This document shows, one piece after another, positions 52,790-61,006 of a stretch of DNA of 64,000 nt. The notes under the pieces were generated by a model. It was not told where the DNA came from and made no database searches. It worked only from the letters and a program-made list of their open reading frames with translations. The stretch comes from Bin87 sp964347975 (GTDB lineage Bacteria; Chloroflexota; Dehalococcoidia; Lucifugimonadales; UBA3495), in NCBI GenBank assembly GCA_964347975.1, contig CAYGAY010000010.1, positions 1 through 64,000 on the forward strand. The letters run 5' to 3'. Every line of letters starts with the position of its first letter. The first letter of the stretch is position 1. Made by a program: the position numbers and the translations under genes.

Positions 52790-53380
52790 ATGAGACGGTT
52801 GCGCACCAGCTACGCGGACGATTGGGAGGACATGGGGGTCGCTGACGACCCGCGGTTCCGCGTTTTCGGTCGGTCAATAAAGCCGATCCCTGCCCTGCTG
52901 ATGATCGCGGCGGGCACGGTCGTCTTCCTGGCGATTATGATCGTTAACTCTCAGGGCTGGATCACCGAAACGCGGTGGATTCGCTGGACGATAATGGGCG
53001 TGTGCTGGGCTGGCCTGACGGCCATCCTGGCGGCCTCCGTCGCTGCCCTGTTGGTAATGGCCCAATACCTGCGTCGTTCGCGGATCCAATTGGCTCGATT
53101 GGACGGCGCAACCCACGAGGAGGCCCTGACCGAGACCAACCGCTTCATTCGCCGGACGGTGTACGGCCGGCTGGCTTTATACGCGGTGGGTTGCGTTGGG
53201 GTATGGGTGGTGCTGGGCAGTCCGTTGATTTTCGATTGGGCCGGGCCGCTGCCCTATTTTGCAGGGTTGGCAGTGTTGTTGTCCGTTTTAGCTATCCAAG
53301 GCACTTTTGGCCGGCAGATCTGGGACCGTCTACAGCGTCTCGCCGGCGTATTCAGCCGGCGGCCGGGTCCGATGCGCTAA
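52790..53380 (+). CDS. Four-span membrane protein, unknown function
   Basis: A 196-residue protein with about four predicted membrane spans: ALLMIAAGTVVFLAIMIV, WTIMGVCWAGLTAILAASVAALLV, LALYAVGCVGVWVVLGSPLIF and LPYFAGLAVLLSVLAIQGTF. The N terminus is charged and cytoplasmic-looking. It lies between gcvPA and gcvPB on the same strand. No family is recognised. Confidence 0.7.
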   Translation: MRRLRTSYADDWEDMGVADDPRFRVFGRSIKPIPALLMIAAGTVVFLAIMIVNSQGWITETRWIRWTIMGVCWAGLTAILAASVAALLVMAQYLRRSRIQLARLDGATHEEALTETNRFIRRTVYGRLALYAVGCVGVWVVLGSPLIFDWAGPLPYFAGLAVLLSVLAIQGTFGRQIWDRLQRLAGVFSRRPGPMR

Positions 53381-53448
53381 CCCAGGATTTGACAGTTGGC
53401 AGCGGATAACGACCATGTCGAACGTAACCACGGCCAGGAGGCGTCCCT

Positions 53449-53724
53449 ATGGACCCCCGGAAGCTGTTATCCGCGCTGCACATACCCACCATGCTGCTGG
53501 GCCTGTGGTTTCTTTTCATTCAGCCCTATGTGTCCGATGCTCTCCCCGCGGAGAAAGCGCAGGGAATCGGCATCCTGCTGGTGCTGGCCGGCCTCGCCCT
53601 TGAACCGATCAGCATCCTCGTCAACTCGATTCGACCCGAAACCATCACTCCCACCGTCCGTTTCTGCACCGACTGCGTGATCGTGGCCGCTTTGGGCACG
53701 TGGGTAGTGCTGACCACCTGGTGA
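53449..53724 (+). CDS. Small membrane protein, unknown function
   Basis: A 91-residue protein with three hydrophobic stretches (IPTMLLGLWFLFIQPY, GIGILLVLAGLALEPISILV, CVIVAALGTWVVLTTW). AGGAGG lies about 7 bases before ATG 53449. It ends 35 bases before gcvPB, so it is probably co-transcribed with the glycine cleavage genes. No family is recognised. Confidence 0.7.
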   Translation: MDPRKLLSALHIPTMLLGLWFLFIQPYVSDALPAEKAQGIGILLVLAGLALEPISILVNSIRPETITPTVRFCTDCVIVAALGTWVVLTTW

Positions 53725-53759
53725 ACATCGCCACCTAGACAAGAGGAGAAGCCGGAACA

Positions 53760-55229
53760 ATGCTGAACAAAGGCGGAAATCGAGACACCACCAGGCTGCT
53801 GATGGACCGGAGCGTGCCCGGCAGAGTGGGAGTTATAACGCCCGAGCTGGACGTGCCCGTTGCGCCTCTACCCAGTGGGGGCTACTTGCGCGACGACCTG
53901 CCCCTGCCCGAAGTTTCGGAGCCGGAGGTGGTGCAGTATTTCACCGCTCTAAGCCAGCTCAACTTCAGCATCGACACTCACTTCTATCCACTTGGGTCAT
54001 GCACCATGAAGTACAACCCCAAGATCAACGATGAAGTGGCCTTCCTGCCCGGTTTTGCCGGCATTCATCCCCACCAACCCGCCGAGCAATCCCAGGGCGC
54101 TCTGGATCTGCTGTACCGTCTCCAGGGTTTCCTGACCGAGGTGACCGGCATGGCCGCCACCAGTCTGGCGACCCTGGCGGGAGCCCACGGCGAACTGGGC
54201 GGTGTGCTGATGATGCGCGCCTACCATCTGGCCGGGGGTGACCGGGGACGTACCAAAATGGGCATCCCCGACAGCGCCCACGGCACCAATCCGGCGTCGG
54301 CAGCCATGGCCGGTTTCGACGTAGTCACCATCCCGTCCGACGCCGACGGCAATACCGATCTGGCGGCTCTGCGCGAGCTGGCCGGGAACGACCTGGCCGG
54401 CGTGATGATCACCCTGCCCAGCACCCTTGGCCTCTTCGACACCAATATTCTGGAGGTGTGCCGGATCGTCCACGACTGCGGAGGGCTGGTGTACGGCGAC
54501 GGCGCCAATATGAACGCCCTTCTGGGACGGGCCAAGCTGGGCGAGCTGGGCTTCGACGTTTGCCACCTGAACCTGCACAAGACCTTCAGCACGCCCCACG
54601 GCGGCGGCGGCCCAGGCGCCGGCCCGGTGTGTTGTGGCGCAAACCTGGCCCCATACCTGGCAGCTCCCGTCGTTGACCGGACCGACGCCGGTGAATACAC
54701 ACTGGCCGAGCCGGAGCACAGCATCGGCAAAATCAGCGGCTTCCACGGCAACTTCGGCGTGCTGGCGCGCGCCTATACTTACATCCGCACGCTGGGCGCA
54801 GCCGGCCTGCATTCCATCAGCGGCAACGCCGTGCTCAACGCCAACTACATCATGCACGCCCTCAAGGACATTTACGCCCTGCCCTATGACCGGACGTGTA
54901 TGCACGAGGTGGTCTTCTCCGCGGACCGGCAGCGGGAGCGCGGCGTAAGCGGGCTGGAGGTGGCGAAGCGCCTGCTGGACTATGGTTTCCACGCTCCGAC
55001 GATGTACTTCCCCCTCATCGTCCACGAGGCGCTGATGATCGAGCCAACGGAATCTGAGACCAAGGAAACGTTGGACGCGTTCATCGACGCCCTCCGGGCC
55101 ATCGACGCCGAGGCGACGATGGAGCCGGAGACGGTCCAGCATGCGCCTCACACTACGCCGGTGTCGCGGCTGGACGAGGCTACGGCGGCGCGACGGCCGG
55201 TGTTGCGGTGGGAAGCGGCAGCGGGTTAG
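53760..55229 (+). CDS. gcvPB: Glycine dehydrogenase (decarboxylating) subunit 2
   Basis: The PLP-binding half of split P protein, 489 residues. FYPLGSCTMKYNPKINDEVA, GAHGELGGVLMMRAYH and the PLP-lysine block CHLNLHKTFSTPHGGGGPGAGPV are intact. GAGGAG lies upstream of the ATG. It closes the gcv set apart from the shared L protein (dihydrolipoamide dehydrogenase), which is not in this window. Confidence 0.97.
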   Translation: MLNKGGNRDTTRLLMDRSVPGRVGVITPELDVPVAPLPSGGYLRDDLPLPEVSEPEVVQYFTALSQLNFSIDTHFYPLGSCTMKYNPKINDEVAFLPGFAGIHPHQPAEQSQGALDLLYRLQGFLTEVTGMAATSLATLAGAHGELGGVLMMRAYHLAGGDRGRTKMGIPDSAHGTNPASAAMAGFDVVTIPSDADGNTDLAALRELAGNDLAGVMITLPSTLGLFDTNILEVCRIVHDCGGLVYGDGANMNALLGRAKLGELGFDVCHLNLHKTFSTPHGGGGPGAGPVCCGANLAPYLAAPVVDRTDAGEYTLAEPEHSIGKISGFHGNFGVLARAYTYIRTLGAAGLHSISGNAVLNANYIMHALKDIYALPYDRTCMHEVVFSADRQRERGVSGLEVAKRLLDYGFHAPTMYFPLIVHEALMIEPTESETKETLDAFIDALRAIDAEATMEPETVQHAPHTTPVSRLDEATAARRPVLRWEAAAG

Positions 55230-55346
55230 AGTGAATAGCGGTGATCCAATTCGTCGATGCGGAACACAAAGTCGGGGAGCATTTGTAAGCCTCGGCGCCA
55301 TTCCGATCGGAATTGAAGAAGACACAATTGAAGGTTGTCCAAGTCG
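55226..55346 (-). pseudogene. C-terminal gene fragment, unidentified
   Basis: The minus strand reads DLDNLQLCLLQFRSEWRRGLQMLPDFVFRIDELDHRYSL and stops at 55226-55228, overlapping the gcvPB stop. Composition looks like real protein, but no start is present. It lies just beyond the truncated ATPase fragment in another frame, so it may be the tail of the next gene of a lost pair. Confidence 0.35.
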
Positions 55347-55347
55347 G

Positions 55348-55500
55348 TTATGACCAGTATTGGCTCCCTATACGGATTGCGTCGAGCAGGTTGGACTTGC
55401 CCGACGCATTGGGCCCAATGATAAACGCACGGTCACTCAACGGAATGTCAACGTCGGTGAAGTTGCGCCAGTTTTCCAGCTTCAGTCGGGTAATAATCAT
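55348..55500 (-). pseudogene. Truncated AAA/SMC-like ATPase, N-terminal fragment
   Basis: Fifty residues from ATG 55500 read MIITRLKLENWRNFTDVDI...DRAFIIGPNASGKSNLLDAIR, the start and Walker A motif (GPNASGKS) of a RecF/OLD-type AAA_15/21 ATPase. It stops at 55348 where the protein should continue for several hundred residues. Such ATPases are common in phage defence pairs. Only the remnant is left. Confidence 0.75.
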
Positions 55501-55557
55501 AAGGCAATCTCCAGCTGCGAATGCTGATGAGCCTCTATTATAACCCGCGGGAATTCC

Positions 55558-56493
55558 CTACCCGCCCTGCTCTTCCAGCGCCTGCTGCAGCGCGTCCGGG
55601 TCGATACCGACCTCGACGCCGGCCCGTTCCTGCTGGAGCAGCATTGCCACTCTGGAGTCGCGTCCAGCCCAGCCGCGGTTCATGGCCTCCGTCATTTCGG
55701 CCAGCGTGGTGTTGGCCAACTTCATGGGCACGTCGAACTCTCGTCCCACGGCGACGGCCAGGTCAACGTCCTTGCGGGCCAGGCGCAGGGCGAAGTCCGG
55801 CGGGTCGTAGTCGTTGATCAGGAAGTGCTGGGCCAGGCCCTCGAACATCCCACGACGGCCGCCGGCGCCCTTGCGCACCGCCAGCCACAGGGCCAACGGA
55901 TCCACTCCCGCCTTAATGCCCATGGTGAAGACCTCAGCCAGCGCCGTCTGCACGATGTAGCCGGCGCAGTTGTGCACCAGCTTGGCGACGGAGCCGCTGC
56001 CGATGGGGCCGACGTAGTAGGCGGCGTCGCCGATGGAATCAAGCACGGCTTTGTGCTGGTCGAACACGGCTTTGTCGCCGCCGACCCAGATGGCGAGACG
56101 GCCGCTGGCGGCGCCGGCCGGCCCGCCGCTCACGGGGGCGTCCAGCACGTTGATGCCCTGGGGCGCAACACGGTTGTGGATCTGCCGGATCAGCGTCGGC
56201 GAACTGGTGCTGAGATCGAAATAGGTCTTGCCGGCCGCCATGCCCGACATGATGCCGTCCTCGCCCAGGGACACCGCCTCCACTTCCACCGGCCCGGGGA
56301 GTGACGTGAACACAATATCGGTCGACTCCGCTACCGCCCGGGGCGTGTCGGCCCATATTGCGCCAGCCTCGAGGTGCGGTGTGGCAGCCTCCCGCCGGAT
56401 GTCATGCACCACCATGTCGTTACCGCCGCGCAGGCAGTTGTACGCCATGCTGGCGCCCATAGTGCCCAACCCGATAAAACCAACCTTTGCCAT
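55558..56493 (-). CDS. NAD-dependent beta-hydroxyacid dehydrogenase (3-hydroxyisobutyrate dehydrogenase family)
   Basis: A 311-residue enzyme that oxidises a 3-hydroxyacid such as 3-hydroxyisobutyrate or tartronate semialdehyde. The Rossmann motif is GFIGLGTMGASMA, the substrate signature is DAPVSGGPAGAASG, and the catalytic Lys is in AKLVHNCAGY. I prefer the ATG at 56493, with AGGAG 9 bases upstream; ATG 56502 is also in frame. The Gly-rich RKGAGGRRGMFEGL segment is unusual but keeps the frame. It is divergently placed relative to the amidase operon. Confidence 0.9.
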   Translation of the reverse strand: MAKVGFIGLGTMGASMAYNCLRGGNDMVVHDIRREAATPHLEAGAIWADTPRAVAESTDIVFTSLPGPVEVEAVSLGEDGIMSGMAAGKTYFDLSTSSPTLIRQIHNRVAPQGINVLDAPVSGGPAGAASGRLAIWVGGDKAVFDQHKAVLDSIGDAAYYVGPIGSGSVAKLVHNCAGYIVQTALAEVFTMGIKAGVDPLALWLAVRKGAGGRRGMFEGLAQHFLINDYDPPDFALRLARKDVDLAVAVGREFDVPMKLANTTLAEMTEAMNRGWAGRDSRVAMLLQQERAGVEVGIDPDALQQALEEQGG

Positions 56494-56716
56494 CTTGGTC
56501 ATCTCCTGGTTCGATTGCCCAACAGAGTTGGGGAAAGTAAAGGCATTCTAACAGAGGGGAGTTGGACGACGCCGGCGAGCGGCCTTATTCCCCGGGGGCG
56601 AACCCGGTTGAATCGGTTCGGGCCGACGGCTACAATCGCGGCACCCAGGCGCGCATTCCGAGCGCGCATTTGAGATTCCCCAACGAACCGTGAACGCCGC
56701 CGCTGGAGGTGTAATC

Positions 56717-56917
56717 TTGGCAGACCTGACGAACGCAGAGGTGCGGGCTTTGGCCAACGCCTCGGGCATCAACATCCCCGACGATTTGCTGCCGGAAGTG
56801 CGGGAATCGTTGAACGGCCTGCTGGAAGCGCTGGACGCAGTCACTGAGCCCAACGTAGCCAACATCGAGCCGTTGCCCATCATCGTTTCTCCAACAGCCC
56901 GTAAGATGGAGGCGTGA
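56717..56917 (+). CDS. GatC/AtzG-like small amidase partner
   Basis: A 66-residue helical protein: ADLTNAEVRALANASGINIPDDLLPEVRESLNGLLEALDAV followed by the extended PNVANIEPLPII. It resembles GatC and the AtzG partner of AtzE, which wrap around an amidase and stabilise it. The start is probably the TTG at 56717, since GGAGGTG is 5 bases upstream. Its stop lies 2 bases before the amidase ATG. It therefore forms a two-subunit amidase with the next gene (inference). Confidence 0.75.
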   Translation: MADLTNAEVRALANASGINIPDDLLPEVRESLNGLLEALDAVTEPNVANIEPLPIIVSPTARKMEA

Positions 56918-56919
56918 CA

Positions 56920-58341
56920 ATGGCAGACCCCAACCTTTGCTACCTCTCCGCGACCGAACTCGGCGAGCGCATCGCCGCCGGCGATATATCATCGGTTGAC
57001 GCCACCGAGGCGTACCTGGAAAGAATTTCCCGGTTGGATGGCAACTACGCATCCTACATAACGGTGACCGCCGACCGGGCTCGAGAAGATGCCCGCCGCG
57101 CCGACGCCGAAATTTCCGCCGGCAACCGACGCGGGCCACTGCACGGGGTGCCCGTTGCCGTCAAGGATCAGTTCAACACCGCCGGTATCGTCACCACCAA
57201 TGGTTCCACCATCCTGGCCGAAAACGTCCCCGACGAGGACGCCACCATCATGGCCCGCCTGCGTGACGCCGGCACCGTCCTGCTGGGCAAGCTCAACATG
57301 AGCGAGTACGCCAGCGGCGACGCCTTTCGGCATCCCTACGGCCGGCCGCGCAACCCCTGGGATACCGAACGCAACCCCGGCACTTCCAGCAGCGGGTCGG
57401 GAGCGGCGACGGCTGCCTTCCTCTGCGCCACCTCTCTAGGCGAGGACACCGGCGGCAGCATCCGTGGCCCCGCCGCCTTCTGCGGACTGGTGGGCATTCG
57501 CCCTACCTTCGGCCTGGTCAGCCGCCACGGGGTATTCGGCGCCAGTTGGTCCATGGACACCGCAGGACCCGTCTCCCGCACCGTTACGGACTGCGCCAAC
57601 ACCCTGGCCGCTATCGCCGGCCACGACCCCAAAGACCCGCAGACTTGGGACGTTCCCGTGCCCGACTACGCCGCCGCGCTGGACGGCAACATCAACGGCC
57701 TGAAGGTCGGCATCATTACGGAGCGAGTCCACACCGACGCCAACGATCCCGAGGTGCGTGACGCGGTGATCGCGGCGACGGCGGCGCTGGCTGGCCTGGG
57801 CGCCGAGGTTCGAGAGGTGTCCATACCCCTGATCGTCAACTCCTCGGAAATCTCCTATGGCATCATCAGCAGCGATGCGGCCATGCTGAACTGGGACATC
57901 ATTTCCACCGAGCGACTGCGTGAATTGGATCACAACAACCAGGTGCGCCTGCTGATGGGCAGCATCCTCCCAGCCAAGGTATATCAGAAGTCCATGCGCC
58001 TGCGTGATGCCCTCCGCGGGCAGATTCTTGCCGCCCTGGAGGATGTGGACGCGCTGGTGATGCCGACGTCTTCCGTCCCGGCCACGTTGATCCCTCAGTC
58101 AACCGGCCTGGGCGCCAAGGCGGATGTTATAGCCGGTTTCAAGGGCCGCCGCGGGTTCACGGCGCCATTCAACCTGGCTAACCTGCCGGCTTTGTCCATC
58201 AACTGCGGGTTCACGGTGTCGGGGCTGCCCATTGGATTGCAAATCGCAGGGCGGGCCTTTGACGAGACGACGCTGTTCCGCGCCGCCTACGCCTACGAGC
58301 AGGCTACCGACTGGGGGGAGCGGCGTCCGCCCGGCGTATAA
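56920..58341 (+). CDS. Amidase-signature family hydrolase, AtzE/GatA-like
   Basis: A 473-residue amidase signature enzyme. The catalytic Lys is in GVPVAVKDQFNTAG. The Ser-rich segment is GTSSSGSGAATAA, and the nucleophile block is GEDTGGSIRGPAAFCGLVG. With the small upstream partner it is AtzE-like, perhaps acting on a biuret- or carbamoyl-type substrate. A true GatA is less likely because no gatB is nearby. GGAGG lies 7 bases before the ATG. A GTG at 56914 overlapping the upstream stop is an alternative start. Confidence 0.9.
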   Translation: MADPNLCYLSATELGERIAAGDISSVDATEAYLERISRLDGNYASYITVTADRAREDARRADAEISAGNRRGPLHGVPVAVKDQFNTAGIVTTNGSTILAENVPDEDATIMARLRDAGTVLLGKLNMSEYASGDAFRHPYGRPRNPWDTERNPGTSSSGSGAATAAFLCATSLGEDTGGSIRGPAAFCGLVGIRPTFGLVSRHGVFGASWSMDTAGPVSRTVTDCANTLAAIAGHDPKDPQTWDVPVPDYAAALDGNINGLKVGIITERVHTDANDPEVRDAVIAATAALAGLGAEVREVSIPLIVNSSEISYGIISSDAAMLNWDIISTERLRELDHNNQVRLLMGSILPAKVYQKSMRLRDALRGQILAALEDVDALVMPTSSVPATLIPQSTGLGAKADVIAGFKGRRGFTAPFNLANLPALSINCGFTVSGLPIGLQIAGRAFDETTLFRAAYAYEQATDWGERRPPGV

Positions 58342-58371
58342 TCAGTTCATGCTATTGGAGAGGCTGCGCTG

Positions 58372-58734
58372 ATGCTGACCGCTGACCACGCCTCGACCGC
58401 CGAAGGCTTTCTGGCGGATTCGGACCGGGAGTTTGCGGCGGGGGATGTGCTGCAAGCGTCGGAAAAGCTGTGGGGCGCCGCCGCTCACGCGATGATGGCG
58501 GTGGCCCAGCAGCGTGGCCTGGAGCACGGCGCTCACCGGACGATGATTAACGCGGCCCGGCAGATTGCCGATGAGCTGGACGATGACCGGCTGCGCCTGG
58601 GAATATCGGAGGCGCAGCATTTCCACTCCAATTTTTACAACGGCACGATGGAGCCGGAGGATATTGAGTATGGCCGCCCGTTAGTGCATCGGTACGTTGC
58701 ACTGATGTTGGAACTATTGGAGGCAGCAGGATGA
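58372..58734 (+). CDS. PaREP1/HEPN-like small protein
   Basis: A 120-residue helical protein: FLADSDREFAAGDVLQASEKLWGAAAHAMMAVAQQRGLEHGAHRTM, then SEAQHFHSNFYNGTMEPEDIEYGRPLVHRYVALM. Relatives lie at 50661-51017 and 51023-51385. It ends overlapping the ATG of the next small gene (ATGA), so translation is coupled. It is first in a three-gene cassette inserted between two amidase genes. Confidence 0.75.
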   Translation: MLTADHASTAEGFLADSDREFAAGDVLQASEKLWGAAAHAMMAVAQQRGLEHGAHRTMINAARQIADELDDDRLRLGISEAQHFHSNFYNGTMEPEDIEYGRPLVHRYVALMLELLEAAG

Positions 58735-59034
58735 CTGTAAGCGCCGAGGTGACCGATAAAATCGCCGCCATCGCCAGGGATTTGCTTTACGATAGGTTTG
58801 GGGGGTAAGTTCGTGTTTGACCCCATCATCGTGAAACAGAAGGTTGACCACGATGACGAGGAATACCTGGAGATATACATTATCTACAAGGGGGATATGA
58901 AAAACCTAGACCCCGGGTGGACCGTGGGCTTGGGGCGGCGGATGTTGCCGGCGTTGGAGGAAATCGGCGTGTCGGAACCTCCGGCCCATTCGTTCGTTGA
59001 AAAGTCCGAATGGCTGGCCGGGCCGCCGAAGTAG
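58731..59034 (+). pseudogene. Small HEPN-partner-like protein, frameshifted in a G6 run
   Basis: From ATG 58731 the frame reads MTVSAEVTDKIAAIARDLLYDRFGG and stops at 58806-58808. One base out, after the six-G run at about 58798-58803, it continues KFVFDPIIVKQKVDHDDEEYLEIYIIYKGDMKNLDPGWTVGLGRRMLPALEEIGV...SFVEKSEWLAGPPK to 59034. With five G the gene would be a continuous 101 residues. The HEPN gene follows directly. A homopolymer miscall, a phase-variable tract or real decay are all possible. Confidence 0.65.
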
Positions 59035-59039
59035 GCTGC

Positions 59040-59534
59040 ATGGCACCGCGGGACCTGATTCGGATTGCTCGCCGCCATGCAACGGGTGACGGAAGGCGAG
59101 GCCGGCCTCGCCAGACTGACTTGTGTCGCTCCGCCAGCGCTGCCTACTATGCGATGTTCCATACCCTAGCCAGATGCAGCGCGGATATGGTAGCCGGGGC
59201 CACCCGCGCCCGGCGGAGCCAGCCGGCATGGGAACAAACCTACCGCGCCTTGGAACATGGCCATGCCAAGAATCAGTGCAGAAACGGCGCTGTGATGCGG
59301 CAGTTTCCGCCGGCGATACAGGATTTTGCCAGATATTTCGTCGATATGCAGGGACTGCGCCACTACGCCGACTACGCTCCAGTGACGAACCTTGACCGCT
59401 CACAGGTGTTGCATCTGCAGGTGTTGCATCTGGTTGACGAAACTGAGCGGATCACTGCCCAATTCAGCAACACGCCGGCCAGCGACCGCCGCGCTTTCGC
59501 CATTTACGCGCTTTTCCGGTTGCGGCGGTATTGA
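59040..59534 (+). CDS. HEPN-domain protein
   Basis: A 164-residue protein with the diagnostic HEPN helix RSASAAYYAMFHTLARCSADMVAG near residues 30-53, then CRNGAVMRQFPPAIQDFARYFVDMQGLRHYADYAP. The R-x-Y-A-D pattern resembles the RxxxxH-lacking HEPN subgroup. A perfect 15-base duplication (caggtgttgcatctg at 59403-59417 and 59418-59432) doubles the residues QVLHL. It starts a few bases after the frameshifted partner gene and ends 15 bases before the second amidase. A toxin-antitoxin-like or RNA-binding role is inferred from the family. Confidence 0.78.
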   Translation: MAPRDLIRIARRHATGDGRRGRPRQTDLCRSASAAYYAMFHTLARCSADMVAGATRARRSQPAWEQTYRALEHGHAKNQCRNGAVMRQFPPAIQDFARYFVDMQGLRHYADYAPVTNLDRSQVLHLQVLHLVDETERITAQFSNTPASDRRAFAIYALFRLRRY

Positions 59535-59549
59535 GAGGTAATCACCACT

Positions 59550-60899
59550 ATGCCCAACCCTAACGAACTTACCGCCGCGCAGGCGGCGCGCGCCATTGCC
59601 AACCGGCAGTTGACCGCAGTGGAGCTTGCCGAAGCCTGCCTCACTCGCATCGAGGCGCTGGACGGCCAGTTGCTGGCCTGGGTCTATGCTGATCGGGATA
59701 CCGTCCTGGCCGACGCCCGCGCTGCCGATGCAGTAGTGGCGGAAGGTCAACCCCTCGGACCATTGCACGGCGTGCCCATTGGCCTGAAGGACATCTACTA
59801 CACCGCGGGCATTCCCACTCGCGCCGGCAGCGAGGTTTATAAAGACTTCGTGCCGGAATACGATGCCGCTTCGTGGACTCTGCTCAGGCGAGCCGGCGCG
59901 GTGATGCTGGGCAAGACCGTTACCACCGAGTTCGCCTGCCTGGACCCATCACCCACGTTCAATCCCTGGAACGCGGCGCACACGCCGGGGGGCAGCAGCA
60001 GCGGGTCGGCAGTAGCGGTGGCGTCTCGGATGTGCCCGGCGGCGCTGGGTTCGCAGACCGTCGGCTCCGTGTTGCGGCCGGCGGCTTACAACGGCGTGGT
60101 GGGATTCAAGCCCACCTTCGGGCGGGTCAGCCGGCACGGCGTCGTTCCCGTAAGCTGGAACCTGGATACCGTTGGCTGGCTGGTGCGGTCGGTGGAGGAC
60201 GCTGCCCTGTTGCTCCAGGTGACGGCCGGCCCGGACGTGGCCGATCCGGTTTCGTCTCGTCAGCCAGTAGGCGATTACCTGTCGGCCGTACAAGAGCCGG
60301 CGCTCCCGCGTATCGGGCTGCTGCGTCGCTATTTTTATGAGAGGGCGGACGCGGAGACGAGACGGCATCTGGACGGCGTCGCGGAGCAACTGGCCCAAGC
60401 CGGCGCGGAAATTGAAGAGCTGCCCATGCCCGACAGCATTGAGGAAGCCTACGATGACCAGCGCCTGATCATGTCAGTGGAAGCGGCGGCGTTCCACGAG
60501 CCGATGTACCGCCGGCAGGCCGAAGACTATCAACCCAAACTGCGCGCCATGCTGGCCGAGGGTTTGCAGGTGGACGGCATCGTGTACGCCCGTGCCCTGG
60601 AGCGCCGACGCCGGTTCATCGACGATATGGAGCAGCTTTCCCAGCGTTGCGACGCGATGCTCACGCCGGCAACGCCTGCGCCGTCCCAGGCCGACCGCAC
60701 CAACACCGGCGATCCTGCCTTTCAGGGTCCTTGGACCTCCTGCGGGCTGCCGGCCATCGCCCTTCCTTCGGGTCTGGCGGAGTCGGGGCTGCCGCTGGGG
60801 ATACAACTGGTGGCCTCGCCCTTCGCTGAGGCACGGCTGCTTTCGGCAGCCGCCTGGTGCGAGGCGGCGCTGGGGGTGACGCTGACCCCGCCGCTGTAA
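59550..60899 (+). CDS. Amidase-signature family hydrolase, second copy
   Basis: A 449-residue amidase, clearly distinct from the one at 56920. The catalytic Lys is in GVPIGLKDIYYTAG. The Ser-rich segment is PGGSSSGSAVAVAS, and the nucleophile block is GSQTVGSVLRPAAYNG, where most family members have TGGS. The rest of the catalytic arrangement is preserved. The Val-for-Gly change next to the nucleophile could affect activity or specificity. Substrate unknown. Confidence 0.88.
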   Translation: MPNPNELTAAQAARAIANRQLTAVELAEACLTRIEALDGQLLAWVYADRDTVLADARAADAVVAEGQPLGPLHGVPIGLKDIYYTAGIPTRAGSEVYKDFVPEYDAASWTLLRRAGAVMLGKTVTTEFACLDPSPTFNPWNAAHTPGGSSSGSAVAVASRMCPAALGSQTVGSVLRPAAYNGVVGFKPTFGRVSRHGVVPVSWNLDTVGWLVRSVEDAALLLQVTAGPDVADPVSSRQPVGDYLSAVQEPALPRIGLLRRYFYERADAETRRHLDGVAEQLAQAGAEIEELPMPDSIEEAYDDQRLIMSVEAAAFHEPMYRRQAEDYQPKLRAMLAEGLQVDGIVYARALERRRRFIDDMEQLSQRCDAMLTPATPAPSQADRTNTGDPAFQGPWTSCGLPAIALPSGLAESGLPLGIQLVASPFAEARLLSAAAWCEAALGVTLTPPL

Positions 60900-61006
60900 C
60901 CGGCTCGGTTGGCCATGGCTACCGCCCTTGATACGCTGGCAACGTCATCGAATTTTAGTGTAGGATGATGCACCGCAACCGTAACCGCGAACGAGGAGTA
61001 CCATAA

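Noticed and set aside
53997..55325. 442-codon minus-strand frame opposite gcvPB
   Set aside because: It is a shadow of a clearly conserved gcvPB gene.
56920..58341. GatA subunit of the tRNA amidotransferase
   Set aside because: There is no gatB nearby, and the upstream small gene and sequence style fit AtzE/AtzG-like hydrolases better.
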